The notes beneath the pieces were generated by a model. The model had not been told where the DNA came from, made no database searches, and saw nothing but the letters and a program-made list of their open reading frames with translations. Below are positions 23,450 to 35,480 of a stretch of DNA of 64,000 nucleotides, in pieces; the stretch's first letter is position 1, and each line of letters begins with the position of its first letter. This stretch comes from Panopea generosa (lineage: Eukaryota; Mollusca; Bivalvia; Adapedonta; Hiatellidae), in assembly GCA_029582155.1 (NCBI GenBank), contig CM055901.1, forward strand, positions 25,081,657 through 25,145,656. Reading direction: 5' to 3'. A program made the position numbers and the translations under genes.

Positions 23450-25745
23450 TAGTTTTGTCATAAAAAGCGGGCCAAATTGAAATGCTTGTGTTGAAATCTT
23501 TTTGAATTAAACGTTTATTATGATTTTCATTGTGACAAATCTCCAATTTTTGATGCTTTCAATATTTTTGTTGTCTGCCATTTTTTTATTGAAAATATAA
23601 ATGATGAAAAATAAGCATTTTTTACACTAACAATGACAAAATTTGCAGGTCATAATATGTTTTGGGGTAAACACAGAAAAGTTTTCATTTTTCGTTATTT
23701 CAAGACAATCAAAACAGACTTTTTGATGCGTTTCAATTCATATACCACAAGTTGAGTACTACAAGCTGATTTGATTTTTTGTATTTGTTTAATAAGCAAT
23801 CCACTTTCAAATCAACAAAATGTTTGTTAAAAAGGACACGTAACAAGTAATAGTTTCATTAACTGCAGCATAGATTATGCATAATGCAAATGTTAATTAT
23901 TCAGTGCAGGGTTAACACTTTTCTGCTTTAAGACTTCATGGCAAAAAAAAAGACTACTGGAAATCTGCTTTATTGCATTCTGAAAAGTAATTTTATGTCA
24001 ATTTATTTACATATAATTTGATGACATAGTATATTTAACGACTTGTCAGTAATCATTAAATCATGTATAACTTTATTACTTGTTGGATTAATTATTTTTA
24101 TTGTTTAAATAATAACTAAATGACTGTTTTACTGACCATAAATATTATGTGTTTGCCCAGTTCATAGTCTATTAAAATGTTGGGTAGGCAGGCAAATAGT
24201 TTCAGTTGAGATTCATATTGCTATTTCTTTCATCATTTTTTTCAGAACTATTTATTTATTATTGTTTTATAAGAAACAATATCTCCTTTAACGAGCACAC
24301 GAAAAAAATCGGATAAAATTATTTTCATGCCAACGTGAAATACATGTTTAAAGTCGGCTATTAAATTTGAGTCAGTTGGGAATGAGCAACAAAATGTATT
24401 GAGTATTGCCACAGCTATTTAAAAAATCTTTACTGAATCAGATGTCACATTTACGAAATTGTTATATTAAAGTTATAAGAGGTACCTGTTGCATAGTTCA
24501 ACATGACATAGCATTCAGCATATTTCAGGCATATTCTATGTACCGGTATTCAACATTATAATAATCTTTCAGAAATTAGTCAGAAAATCATGATTCAGAT
24601 GAACTTACAAAGTTTTTGTAGCTTTAGTCAAAAGTGAATCTTAGTTGTTCCAACTTGTATGCCCTGAATGTGAATTCCTCTTTTGTGTATTTCATAATTA
24701 TAATGATTATTGATTACAGGGGCAAAGCTAGGCGTTTTCACAAGATATTACATAGCGGCTGGGGTAGTGCGGGAGCATGTTAACCCACAAGAAAATATTT
24801 GTAACATAGATGCATTCTAAAGCAAGCGTTTTCAAGATCATTTCTGTAGCACTGTTTGACATGTTTCTTTTTATTTTATTTTTTTTTCTACTGATAGTAG
24901 GCAGTTTCCGTATATATATAATTTTTATATACCGATAGGATGGATCCTAATATATATTCTTCAATTTAAGAAATCACTTATGAAGTTCATTATGTTTATT
25001 GTTTACTGAACAATTAGTTCAAGACAGTTTTGTCGGTTTTTTTTGTATCACACAATAACATTTTATTATTACCCTATAAATGATATGATATTGATGAAAG
25101 CTTTATTTGAAAGTTAGAATAGAATGACAAATTTAATTTTCTGAAACCCCCATTAGTGTAATTATTATGTAAGATCCTTTCTTTATTAAAAAAAGGTTTC
25201 TGTATGCCGATGTAAGCTTAACTAAAGGTAACACAGAATACAGATTTGACTCATTAAGTGCATGAGGGAAATATTTGACCTATTTTGAGGGGAAATAAGA
25301 TTTTTGCCAGAGTTAGATGTACTTAATGAAGTATTTTTAATGATAATAAACATGTCTTTTTATAATTTCTGCATTAAAGTTTTAGAATCAACAGCTTTTA
25401 ATACCCCGACTCAGCTTTTGTGATAGCTAAACAATTAAGATAAAAAATACAGTTGTATTCGCATAAATTTGTAATAACGTGCAGATACAAGAAAACAGAG
25501 AAAAAAACTTTTTTTGGTTATTGTTATATAATCATTTAATGTTTTTTCTTGTTCAAAGAAGTAAGAGAAAACTTGGGTATTTATATCAATTCAGATTTAT
25601 AAAATAATAGGCTGTATCCATCAAAAAATATTTTTTATGCTCAATTTTGATGAATAGAGAAGAAAGAAGACATATCTTAACCAGATATTACATTAAATAA
25701 TGAACATATTGCCTGATTGCTTTCAAACTGGCAAAAATGTCACAT
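23450..25745. other. Non-coding right part of the large transposon
   Basis: AT-rich sequence without a recognised gene, between the end of the broken gene and the right subterminal repeats. Confidence 0.5.
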
Positions 25746-25960
25746 ACAGTAGTTTCACGCTGAAGACAATCATCAATTTCAGTGTGAAACTATTGTAACT
25801 AAGAATTTTCTTTATTTATTGTAATTGAAGTTTTTCAAGAATATCCTTGCAATTGTAATACTAAATGATATTAAAATCTAAGTTTACTATTAATTTGGCA
25901 AATATGGTAACTTAGAAAATATTATTTTCCTTCTCCTGAAAATATTTCCAAATGTCGGAT

Positions 25961-25986
25961 ACAATAGTTTCACGCCGAACCCTCGA
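25961..25986 (-). repeat. Right terminal inverted repeat
   Basis: It is the exact reverse complement of 19516-19541. Two further copies of the inner motif stand at 25746-25764 and 25780-25799. Confidence 0.88.
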
Positions 25987-25989
25987 TAT

Positions 25990-27165
25990 GCATGTATTAT
26001 GAGCATTTGAGGACTTCTTTTTTCAAAAATCTCAGGGTGTCACTTCACCCTCTTTTTTAAAAAAAAACACGTGGTCAACTTACCAGTTATTGTGCATTTT
26101 AATGTGGGTTTGCATTCCTGCTATGAAAAAAACTATGTGGAATTCTTCTTTTACTATGGAAATCCTAGACCTTATTTTATATAGAACAAAGAATAAAATG
26201 CAACTGTGTTGTGAGACCTTAAGGCGAGTATCTATAATAATTATAATTATTGCTGTTTTTTTATTAAACACTTTCATTTCAACTAGACAATATCAGAGAC
26301 ATATAAACAATTAAGGCACAAACGATACCCTGTCCTAGGACAGGAAACAGGTGCGAAAATGGCACATTGTTATCGTAACAATATGCAAGGACGTGTATAA
26401 AGTATCTATAGAATTCCTTGCAAAAGTACTCAACTGCGATAAGGGGTCATAGAGTCACAACCCCAAATGTTTATGATTATAATTAACACGCGTCGTGTAC
26501 GCTAGAGAAATAATAAATTGAAGTAAACATTATTACATGCAACTTTATTTTGATAAGAATTGTTTATTTAGATAAAAGGAAGTTTTATAGTGTACGAACA
26601 GGAAGGAATATAAAACTACCTGTTAAAAACAATTGATCGTCTCATTAGTGGGGCGTTTTGTACTGTTAATGAATCTAAAAATACTAGTGACAATGGTAAT
26701 GAAATGGATGAGTGTGTAGGTAAGTGAGTGAATGGAAGAAAGAATAAATGAATGAAAATATGTAGCAGTATACTGTAACGAATATGAAGTAATTAACTGA
26801 CTTAGAATTATTGATCGATGTTAGCGTCGCGGCCTATTTTCGTTTCCGTGACAAGTGATTTACAACTGCAAATTGCCTTAAATTAATGCTTATTTTTCTT
26901 AATTTATTCCAATTAGAAAATATTATCTTTACTTTTGATTTTGTAAGAACATAGTCCACCGATCAGTCATCGTTTCAAGAATAATTTATTTACTATATAT
27001 TTTTAATTAAAGATGAAGCCTATTTGTAATTGATGTTCATCATGTTTTTATATTTAGGTTATTCAATGTTTAATATTTTTATTTTACTTAAGTTAATTAC
27101 GCTGTTTTCTTTTATTTTTATACTTTAATAATCTAATTATACAATTATCATTCATGTTGTTTAAT
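25990..27165. other. Intergenic, nothing identified
   Basis: AT-rich. Perfect short palindromes at about 26330 (CTGTCCTAGGACAG) and 26369 (ATTGTTATCGTAACAAT) are noted without a role. Confidence 0.5.
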
Positions 27166-27310
27166 TAGAAAATCTAGTGGTGCGTAAGAAAATATAGTGT
27201 AAAATAAGAAATTTGAATGACTTGTAAGGATGTTGAATGTATATAGATTAAAAAATGTAGTGCCCATTAAGGAAAATCTATAGTAAGGATGTTGTGCATC
27301 GAGTGAGAAA
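27166..27310. repeat. Second copy of the satellite I end
   Basis: About one and a half units of the 80-bp repeat (AGAAAATCTAGTG, AGAAAATATAGTGT, GTAAGGATGTTGAAT, TATATAGATTA, TAGTGCCCA) match 14610-14750 in order, including the atypical unit at the junction. Confidence 0.85.
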
Positions 27311-27781
27311 AGGTACGAAACTTGTTCTTATCATGCAGCTGGTGCTTGCCTTCCGTAATTTAAGTACCAAACACGTGTAATGTGCTTATCATGCAGGTAA
27401 CACTTGTCTTGTATAATTTAGGTACAAGCAGGCGCTTATCATGGAATTGGTGCTTGTCATGTGTAATTTAGGTACTAAACGCGTGGTCTCCATGCCGTTG
27501 GTGCTTGTCTTGTGTAATGTAGATACTTTACGTGTGGTTCTCATGGCGTTAGTGCCTGTCTGTTGCATATTAGGCATCAAACGTGTGGTTCTCCTGCAGT
27601 TAGTGCTCGTTTTGTGTAATTTAAGTACCAAACACGTGCTTACCATAAAGGTAGCTTATGTGTGTCTTTTATAATTGAGTTACCAATCTTGTGGTTCTCA
27701 TGTTGTTTGTGCCTTCATTGTGTAATTTAGGTACCAGTCGTGTGCATATCATGAAGTTGGTGCTTGTATTATGTTATTTAG
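27311..27781. repeat. Second copy of satellite II (51-bp units)
   Basis: About nine forward 51-bp units directly follow the satellite I fragment, as at 14756. The MULE element begins at the end of the last unit. Confidence 0.88.
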
Positions 27782-27787
27782 AATCCA

Positions 27788-27951
27788 GGACATTTGCCCC
27801 CAGGACATTTGCTCCCCCCAAACTAAAAATGAAAAGAAGGACATTTGCCCCCGAAAAGAAATGTTTGACTAGGACATTTGCCCCCCTCCCCCCAACTGAA
27901 ATGGAAGGTATGACATTTGCCCCACAAATGATATGAAAGGTAGGACATCTG
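27788..27951 (+). repeat. Left MULE terminal inverted repeat
   Basis: It begins GGACATTTGCCCCCAGGACA and ends GGTAGGACATCTG. It is followed by a run of 16 C and an A-rich stretch. Confidence 0.88.
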
Positions 27952-28440
27952 TAACCCCCCCCCCCCCCCCACCACCAAAAAAACACAACAAAACAAAATG
28001 AAATATGTTAATTGATCTTATTTAGACCAATCAACTGAACAAAAAGTTTCACACGCTACATGTTTTGTTTATCATACTATTAGGTCATCGTCAACTAATT
28101 TTATTTACAAGTGTGTGTTTGTTTGTATTTTATTACTTTATTTCGGTTCAATTGTTAATAACAAACAATCTCATCAGTAATTGTGTTCAATTACCAGTTC
28201 AAATACATAAAATCTTCTTTTAAAAAAAGAAAGCTTTAAGCAATATAATTAAAAGCCCAATTAAATTGAAAACCGAGAACAACAGAAATATTTTACCAAT
28301 GATTAAAGATAAACTTGAAGACAATTTGTGTATAATTATTGAGTTTGGTTGCAACTAATGTTAATTGTTTTCAAGTTAAAGCATATATTAACACATTTCT
28401 ACAATAATCGCCTCATATCATTATGAAAATTATACAGACT

Positions 28441-30047
28441 ATACGTGGTTCTGAAAAGAAAATTGAAGATCGATACTCGTACACTAAGAAAACATCTTGC
28501 AATTCGTCAATCCACTTTGAATGTTCAAAACGCAAGAGTGCCTCTTGCAAGGGCTCTATTACTACAACTGACCTTGAAGTTATATTCTTTATTTTCAAAT
28601 AAATATAACAAGACAGTAATTGAAAGAAAATGTTCATGGCTGCTCCGCAGCAGCAAACTTTAACATCAACTTATTTACGTTTACAAATATTCGTGATTTC
28701 ACGACACTCGTGCAGTTAATACTAAAATCTATAAATAGAATTTCTATATGTTAAACATTGGTGTAATGGAATGATTCTAGAATGCATATATACCGATAAT
28801 AAAATTCCAGTTATAATTTTTTTTCTGTTTCAGAAAACACATCGCATTTTATACTGCACACAGCCATCCAGCTGACAATTTTGCCAACGAAACTATGAAA
28901 GTGCGCCAGGAAATTAAAACTCAAGCTACAAACCAGCGCAAAGATCCTGGTCAGTTAATAAGTGATACGCTTGCAAAACACCCAGTAGGTGAACGTGTCA
29001 CAGTTGGAAAGACAGATACACTAAAACGATCTGTGAGACATGGAAATACACCATCAGAACCTTCCAGCATCAAAAATATTTCTGAAATTCCAGAACATTA
29101 CAACACTACAGGTGGAGCAGATAATCCTCCATTTTTTATATGATAACATAGAAGGAGGTCTATCTAGTGAAAACAGGATGTTAGTGTTTGGTACTGAAAT
29201 TGGTCTTTAGCACATGTGTGACAGTGACAAACGGTACATTGAAGGGACCTTCGGTACTGCGCCAACAACTGTTTATTATAATAGCTGCCGTGAATGATGT
29301 GCATGCCACTTGTATGTATGCATTCCTGCCAAACAAGATTCAAATTATGCTGGCAGCTGTGTTGAACTCTTGTGCCGAATATGGTCTTATACCAGATCCA
29401 ATAACAATATCCTGTGACTTTGAACTAGCCATACACAATGCCATTAAGTCTTTGCTAGGAACACACATCAGAATTCAAGATTGTTTCTACCACCTTACAC
29501 AAAGTACTTGGGGAAAGATACAAAATAAAGGTATTTCGACTCTCTACAAGAATGATGAATCAGTAAAACACTTTTGTGGAATGCTTGATGGGTTAGCATT
29601 CTTACCGACTGATCGTGTCCAGGAAGGAATGCACTACCTGAAAACTGTTGTCCCAGAACAACTGTACGATATTGTTGAGTACTTTAATGCTATTTCAATA
29701 AACCCTATAAGTCAGCAAACGCTCAGAACGGAATAATACGAGTCATATGTTCCAACAATCCCAAGTATACAGTTGATTCTTGGAACGTCTATGAAGAAAC
29801 AATGAGAGATGGATAGCGTACCAACAATGTCTGTGAATCCTGGAATAACGGATTCTGTCATCTTGTAGGTCACAAAAACCCAGGATTATGGCACACTATC
29901 CATTGTAACAAGAAGGACCAGATCAGTGTTATTAGAGACCTAAATCGAGTCAGACTGAGAGACCCAACTAAGAAACATCTGCGCAGGGGACACGAAACAA
30001 TTTCAGCAAAGACTAAAGAATTTGTGTCAACAACTAACTCGGGGTGA
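28441..30047 (+). pseudogene. FLYWCH-MULE transposase, decayed
   Basis: The N-terminal part has a FLYWCH-type zinc finger split in two. RYSYTKK, IHFECS and SASCKG are read from 28441. Its His pair appears in TAHSHPADN after an acceptor-like TTTTTCTGTTTCAG at about 28834, suggesting an intron of roughly 230 bp. After a linker (28895-29140) comes the MULE domain. It shows MLVFGTE, CDSDKRYIEGTFGTAP, then in another frame YAFLPNK, ISCDFELAIHNAI, RIQDCFYHLTQSTWGKIQ and LAFLP. In a third frame come DSWNVYEE, RTNNVCESWNNGF and GHKNPGLWHTI, ending at the stop 30045-30047. This block order is the standard one for MULE transposases (PF10551 type). I count at least three frameshifts and two in-frame stops (29206 region and 29814), so it is inactive. 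It lies fully inside the inverted repeats. Confidence 0.82.
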
Positions 30048-30544
30048 GAAGTCGATATGTGAGTTCCTACACGTGATTAAAAATATTGTGAGATTCATCG
30101 AATCATGAACATTGTGCCACTAAACACACCTGTACGCATCATTAGCATAAACTTTCAATTCATAATATGTGCGATTTATATCTTCCAGGGGAAAAATATT
30201 TGAAGTTAATAGAAAGCTATAACGATTAATTAAACAATTACGTTACAAATACATGTGTGTTACAAAATGTGCTGTTTTAACATGCGCTCAGTTTTTGTTA
30301 TATAAAAATAAAGTTGTTTAAATCATTTGGTTAAATGTTTATCTCATTAAATATCTAACATATCTAGGATTTAAAAGTAAAGGTTAGTTGAATTTGAGCC
30401 CAGTCCAATTTCCACCAAAATCAACCTAAATTAGAAGACATTTCTGCACAATTTAGGTTTTTGATATCAAACTACAGTTTCATCAACATTTTTTTCAGCT
30501 TTAAAGTATATCAGAAATTAAGTTCACATAAATGCTGGTCAGGG

Positions 30545-30699
30545 CAAATGTCCTACCTTTCATTCCATTTGTGGGGCATATGTCCTACCTTCCATTTCAG
30601 TTTGGGGGCAAATGTCCTAGTCAAGATTTCTTCTGGGGGGCAAAAGTCCAGCTATTTATTTTTAGATTGGGGGGCAAATGTCCTTGGAGGCAAATGTCC
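30545..30699 (-). repeat. Right MULE terminal inverted repeat
   Basis: It holds GGGGGCAAATGTCCTA words in inverted order to the left arm. Outer end GGAGGCAAATGTCC at 30686-30699. Confidence 0.88.
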
Positions 30700-30716
30700 G
30701 TATACCGTAATTTAGG

Positions 30717-32560
30717 TAGCAGTTATAGATTAAGTATTCCTCATGAAGCAACCCAGCGATTTTTGAGATTTTTGTATCAGAAAAAGATTATTTGTAGTTT
30801 TTGGGATGAACTTTTCTTTAACGATTTAAAGAATCAAACAATGTTTGCATTAACATTTAACTTGTGGTAATTTTGTTAGTTTTAAAATAATCCTAGATTT
30901 TTTTACAATGTATGTGTGGCCGATTAAGCATTTTTATTCATTTAAAATAACAGTTCCAGTTAAAATAGTTGTTCAATATAAACTTGGACATACCATATGT
31001 AATCAAGCCACTGATAGAAACTGTCACATGTTCAATTAACCAAAACCCGGCCTTCATCCCACACTGCTGTGAGAGCGTTAACAATAAAATATGGTTCATA
31101 GATATTTTCATAGCATGTGGTATGTCATTTTAATCTCAGTATCACCCGGTGATAAGTCACACAATTAGACATGTCACAGTTTTATGACCTGTTGAATGTT
31201 ATATATTTTTTTTAATTCTATAACTACTTAATTGACTTGATTTGGTACAAATAATTTGTTTATGTGTGAGGGTTTCATTAACGGGGTAAAATGAGTTATT
31301 TTGCAAACTACATATATACTGGAACGATAAATGTTGTTCAGCTATTACTATTACAACTACAATTACACATAATTCCTAATTATACTTATAAATATAACAA
31401 TGTATTTTATTAAGCTTTCTATTTATATTAATTCTATCTTAATTGGATATGTCTTGTTCTTTTAACACTTTTTAAGAGCATTCCTTTATATTAATTACCA
31501 ATTCTACTGATGCTACGGCAAACATATGCACTTTACGGCAATGATCGTGTTCAATAAATTAAAACTGATGTTCTTTGTCGTTTTTATGACCCCACCCACA
31601 GAGATGACGGGGTCATTGAAATCATTGTTATTCACGAAGTTATAAATCAATTTAAAAAATATTTGTAAAATAAACTGCTTAAACTGAAAATTCATTTTAA
31701 TAATTATTATTGGATCTATACTTGTCATGTATTTAATGAATTTATATATATCAGGAATTTCAAAAGTGATATCTTATGCAGAAATAAGTTATAAGAAAAA
31801 AATAAAAACAATAATAATATGCAGTATCAAGGAGTCCTTAGAAGTATACAGCACCGTGTTTATACTGAAGCAGTGTATTTGTCATTAGTTCTCCTTTTCT
31901 GTAAATGCTTTGAATTATGTTTTTTATATGATAAGATGTGTGCTATTATGAGCACTGAACGTTTATATGTTGACATAAGGGATTTATATAGAAGGTTTTA
32001 TATATAATTCCTTGGTTTATATTCCTATCAGTATTAAGTCTAAATAAAGATTATATTAACTCATTTACCAAACATTGTTAACCCACTATTTACAAGGAAT
32101 AACAAAGAGATAGAAATCCTTGTTTGTTATGATTCCTTATCAACGTGAAACATACTTTATATTAACAAAATACACACATTTAATAACGAATTTTATTTCT
32201 GTTCAATTTAATTACAAATTGTCTTAATTTCGGAGTATAAATTTTTTGTTGAAATAGATTTGAAACATTTTCGTCCTTTTTATAGTTTTTCACAAGCACT
32301 ATCAGATTTTTAGAACATCCTCGTAAGTGAGAACTCGATTATGGATATATGTGTACTTTTATAATCAGTATACATCAATGTCTCAATGACTCGGGGCCAT
32401 AACCATTAAAGGGATGAATACGACAATGTCGCAGTATAAAAAGCAATATTTACAGCTGTGGACATATATACAAGTAAAAAACTATACCTAGATTATAAAA
32501 TGTATTTTATCGTCACACTTTAAATGAATGTACTTTAACCGTTATCCTCAACCTTATTTA
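30717..32560. other. Intergenic, nothing identified
   Basis: AT-rich with chance frames only. Confidence 0.5.
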
Positions 32561-32565
32561 TACAA

Positions 32566-32605
32566 TCAAGGAATTTTAGAAAAATCTTGTTCTAAAATTC
32601 CTTGA
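32566..32605. other. Perfect 16-bp-stem hairpin
   Basis: TCAAGGAATTTTAGAA is followed after 8 bases (AAATCTTG) by its exact reverse complement. It stands alone, without matching repeats nearby. Confidence 0.8.
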
Positions 32606-32956
32606 TACAATTTTTCCGCGTAAGTTTTAAAGTGTCAAAGCAGAGTTTGGCACATATTCTGATTATATGATATGATTTGCAACTTATTATAGACATATGA
32701 TTTTTTAAAATATCATTTTCATTTTATTATATGTTCTCAAGTGTTTAATTTGTCCATCAGTTAAGTATACAGTGGATTTTGTTAAAGTATATATTGGGCA
32801 TCGATACTACCGTCTATAACCACAGCCTGTGACGAGGGGATAACAATAATGCACTGTCACTGATTAGCTCACGCTGTTTGACGCCATAGTGTCCAAAGTT
32901 TTTTAGACTGTTCCGGCATGTAATCGTATAAAAAACTGCGTAGATTATTAACATTT

Positions 32957-33057
32957 TCACCACCGCCACCACAATCACCACCACCACTACTACTACTAAT
33001 ACTACTACTACTACTACAATTACTACTACTACTACTTCTACTAACTATCACTATAAT

Positions 33058-33098
<41 letters not shown>

Positions 33099-33110
33099 TT
33101 GCTGCTGCTG

Positions 33111-33156
<46 letters not shown>

Positions 33157-33758
33157 CACTACTACTAATTATATTACCACCACAGCCAACACAACCACTA
33201 CTACTACTACCACCATCACCACTGCTACTACTAATACAACTATTACTACTACAACAACCACCACCACCAATATTACTACTACTACTTCTACTACTACTTT
33301 TACTACTACCACACCAACATCACCGCCACTAACACCACAACCACCACCACCCCCACCACTAACACCACCACCACCACCACCACTACTACTACTACTACTA
33401 TTACTCCTACTACCAACACCACCAGCACTACTAGTACAACTCTACTAATACTATTACTACTACTCATACTACTACCATTTCTACTACTTCTTCTACTACT
33501 ACTACTACCACGACGACTACTACTACTACTTCTACTACTACTACTACCACCACCACAACTGCCACTATACTAATATATTACTACTACTACCACCACCAAC
33601 ACCACTTTTATTACTACTACTACTACTACTACTTCTAATACTACCACCATCATCACCACTACTATTACTACAACTACTACTTCTACTACTACTACTACTA
33701 CAACCACTACTACTACTACTACTACTACTTCTACTACTACTACTACTACTACTACTAT

Positions 33759-33792
<34 letters not shown>

Positions 33793-33897
33793 TCTACTAC
33801 CACCCCGACACTACAACTACTACTACCACCACACCCACTACCACCACCACCGTCACCATCACTACTACTACTACTACTACTACTACATCTACTACTA
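32957..33897. repeat. (ACT/ACC)n trinucleotide tract, 0.94 kb
   Basis: Almost pure ACT and ACC triplets, with TTC, GCT and ATT variants; the plus strand has very few G. Frame-preserving homopolymer frames (poly-Leu, poly-Val, poly-Pro) are artefacts of the triplet period. Confidence 0.97.
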
Positions 33898-34617
33898 CGA
33901 GGTATCTCAAAAAAGTAATAGGACGACCCTGTCATTTTGGTATTGAGGCCGTTACATGCAAACCGGAGTATCAATGGAAAGAGCGACACATCTTCTTTTG
34001 TCATAAAACTTCAAATAAACTTTCAGTCATCGGTAAGTTCATGCAAAGGGTACCATAGTAACGCGAGGTTGGAAGAAGGGGGACTTTGAAATTAGACGCC
34101 ATTTAAAAAAAATTGTCTTGGAAAGCAGATAACTTCCTCAATATCGTGCGAAATGATATAAAATAACAGTGGACGTTATTTCAGATCATTAGCGAATCGA
34201 CAAACGTTTGAATATCGTTCGCACTTTTAAAATAACAAGTGCGAATTTTAATAGTAAAGAAATTGGACAACGTCACACCTAGAGTGGAAATTTGGAGTGT
34301 GACAAAATTTTGTGTTGAGTGTAATATGACCCCACAGGATACTCTGAAGTTTATTTCACACAACTCTTTAACAGAAGGCATATCATGGAGTTTTATCTAA
34401 TGGTGGTACAAACGGGTTTCCAATAGTGAGACGAAACAACTGACCATCAGCAATCTAGTTGACCGAACTCATGTGTGGTTTTCCTTGGATTCAAGCCAGA
34501 TCTTCGTAAATAGCGCTTTCAGTACCTCCAGACCATTTGCTGGAGTGTACATTCTGTGGTGAGGATCTATGAGTCATCATAGTATCGTGGCATGTGCCAG
34601 AAGTGGGTGCAGAATCT
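33898..34617. repeat. Possible mariner left end and unknown sequence
   Basis: TACGAGGTATCTCAAAAAAG at the edge of the triplet tract resembles termini of mariner elements of the CGAGG…TCAAAAAGTAAT type. No matching inverted end was found. The remainder up to 34617 has no recognised content. Confidence 0.35.
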
Positions 34618-34775
34618 TTACATTCCAATTGGAAATTTGATCTAAAAATAGAATATATCAATAGAATCTTTCAATTGGACCCTTTCCCCTTCAAACACAA
34701 GTTGGAATTGAAATTGACCGGTCGGAAAATAATGCCAATTGGAATATAAGAATTCCAATTGGACAGGGTGTTTTT
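34618..34775. repeat. Second CCAATTGGAA-rich segment
   Basis: TTCCAATTGGAAATTTG, TTTCAATTGGACCC, GCCAATTGGAATAT and TTCCAATTGGACAG occur within 160 bp, as at 11862-12048. Confidence 0.6.
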
Positions 34776-35029
34776 TTTTACTACTTTTGTTCCATTTATG
34801 TCAGTATTTTACGAACTTTTTGAGCTGAAACTTTGAATTTAACTTCATAATAGTTATGATTATCCAAAAATATTAAGTTCATAATATTAAAGTTCATAAT
34901 GAATTTTTTTTCAGAAATTCACTGTGTTGTGTTGACGTTATTTGTGCCATCAATATGACTTCGTGGTATGCACTATATATTATCAAGCTGTTTTCACCTC
35001 ACAATATCTTAAGAACAGCGGTACGGAAT

Positions 35030-35195
35030 AAAACAAAAGAAAACCAATCAGAAACTTTGACTAACATTATGAAAATATATGGTGAAAAAAGCTTTGCAGA
35101 AAACTGACATCTATCAATTGTACAACAGATTCGGCGAACGTGTCAATTTAACGATGGCCGTGGAAAAGGGCGGACGTCCTACAATGTAAAAAACG
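35030..35195 (+). pseudogene. Mariner transposase N-terminal fragment
   Basis: NQSETLTNIMKIYGEKSFAE, then after a +1 shift TDIYQLYNRFGERV and EKGGRPTM, followed by a stop. This follows the helix-turn-helix part of mariner transposases (ET…YG…S…Y..F..G…GRP). The catalytic domain is not present in the next kilobase. The possible mariner end at 33898 is on the same side. The gene is inactive. Confidence 0.55.
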
Positions 35196-35199
35196 CTGG

Positions 35200-35480
35200 A
35201 ATCGTTTCTGGAGCAAAAACTGTGGTGGCATAGTTTTGCCAGCCTAATAGTCAAGTAGCCATTTCATTATGTCGACATCACACTCATTATGTTGACATCA
35301 TCTTTTTGAATAAGTGACTTATTCAAATAGTTATGGTAACATGCGTTATTGATTAACTGGCTGGAAACTGACCTGACATCATCTTCTTCGATACTGATGT
35401 CGACATCAATATAATGGGTTTACTATATAAAAATGCTTCGCTTCGTTGAAACACGTAAATCTGTACCATAGGCGTAGGAG
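35200..35480. other. Intergenic, nothing identified
   Basis: Short repeats of TTATGTCGACATCA / TATGTTGACATCAT occur at 35270-35300 and 35395-35410. Confidence 0.4.

Larger units (their letters stand above)
19516..25986 (+). mobile_element. Candidate DNA transposon with 26-bp TIRs and a DUF7869-like gene
   Basis: Perfect 26-bp inverted repeats beginning TCGAGGGTTCGGCGTGAAAC lie at 19516-19541 and 25961-25986. Further copies of the inner motif GTGTGAAACTATTG lie just inside: at 19664, at 19702 (split by a nested insertion), reversed and diverged at 20703, reversed at 25746-25764, and direct at 25780. Such subterminal repeats are typical of transposase-binding regions. Between the ends sit a 78-bp array and a broken gene of an uncharacterised protein family with DDE-like motifs. 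No convincing target-site duplication is visible (left flank ACAAT, right flank TATGC). Length is 6.47 kb, or about 5.5 kb without the nested element. It is dead as it stands. The structural call is solid; superfamily is not assigned. Confidence 0.7.
27788..30699 (+). mobile_element. MULE (Mutator-like) DNA transposon
   Basis: Inverted repeats of about 160 bp (27788-27951 and 30545-30699) bracket a decayed MULE transposase gene. Each arm repeats the word GGACATTTGCCCC about six times at spacings of roughly 15-40 bp. Between the repeats the arms also match in unique words (TTTGACTAGGACATTTGCCC, AACTGAAATGGAAGGTA, CACAAATG). Length is 2.9 kb. A weak candidate for a 9-bp target duplication is GTTATTTAG (27773-27781) against GTAATTTAG (30707-30715), 8 of 9 matching. 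It leaves unmatched bases between it and the arms, and could simply reflect the satellite sequence in which the element landed. Confidence 0.85.

Noticed and set aside
32869-34004. Poly-Val, poly-Leu and poly-Pro frames
   Set aside because: Products of the trinucleotide tract read in different frames.
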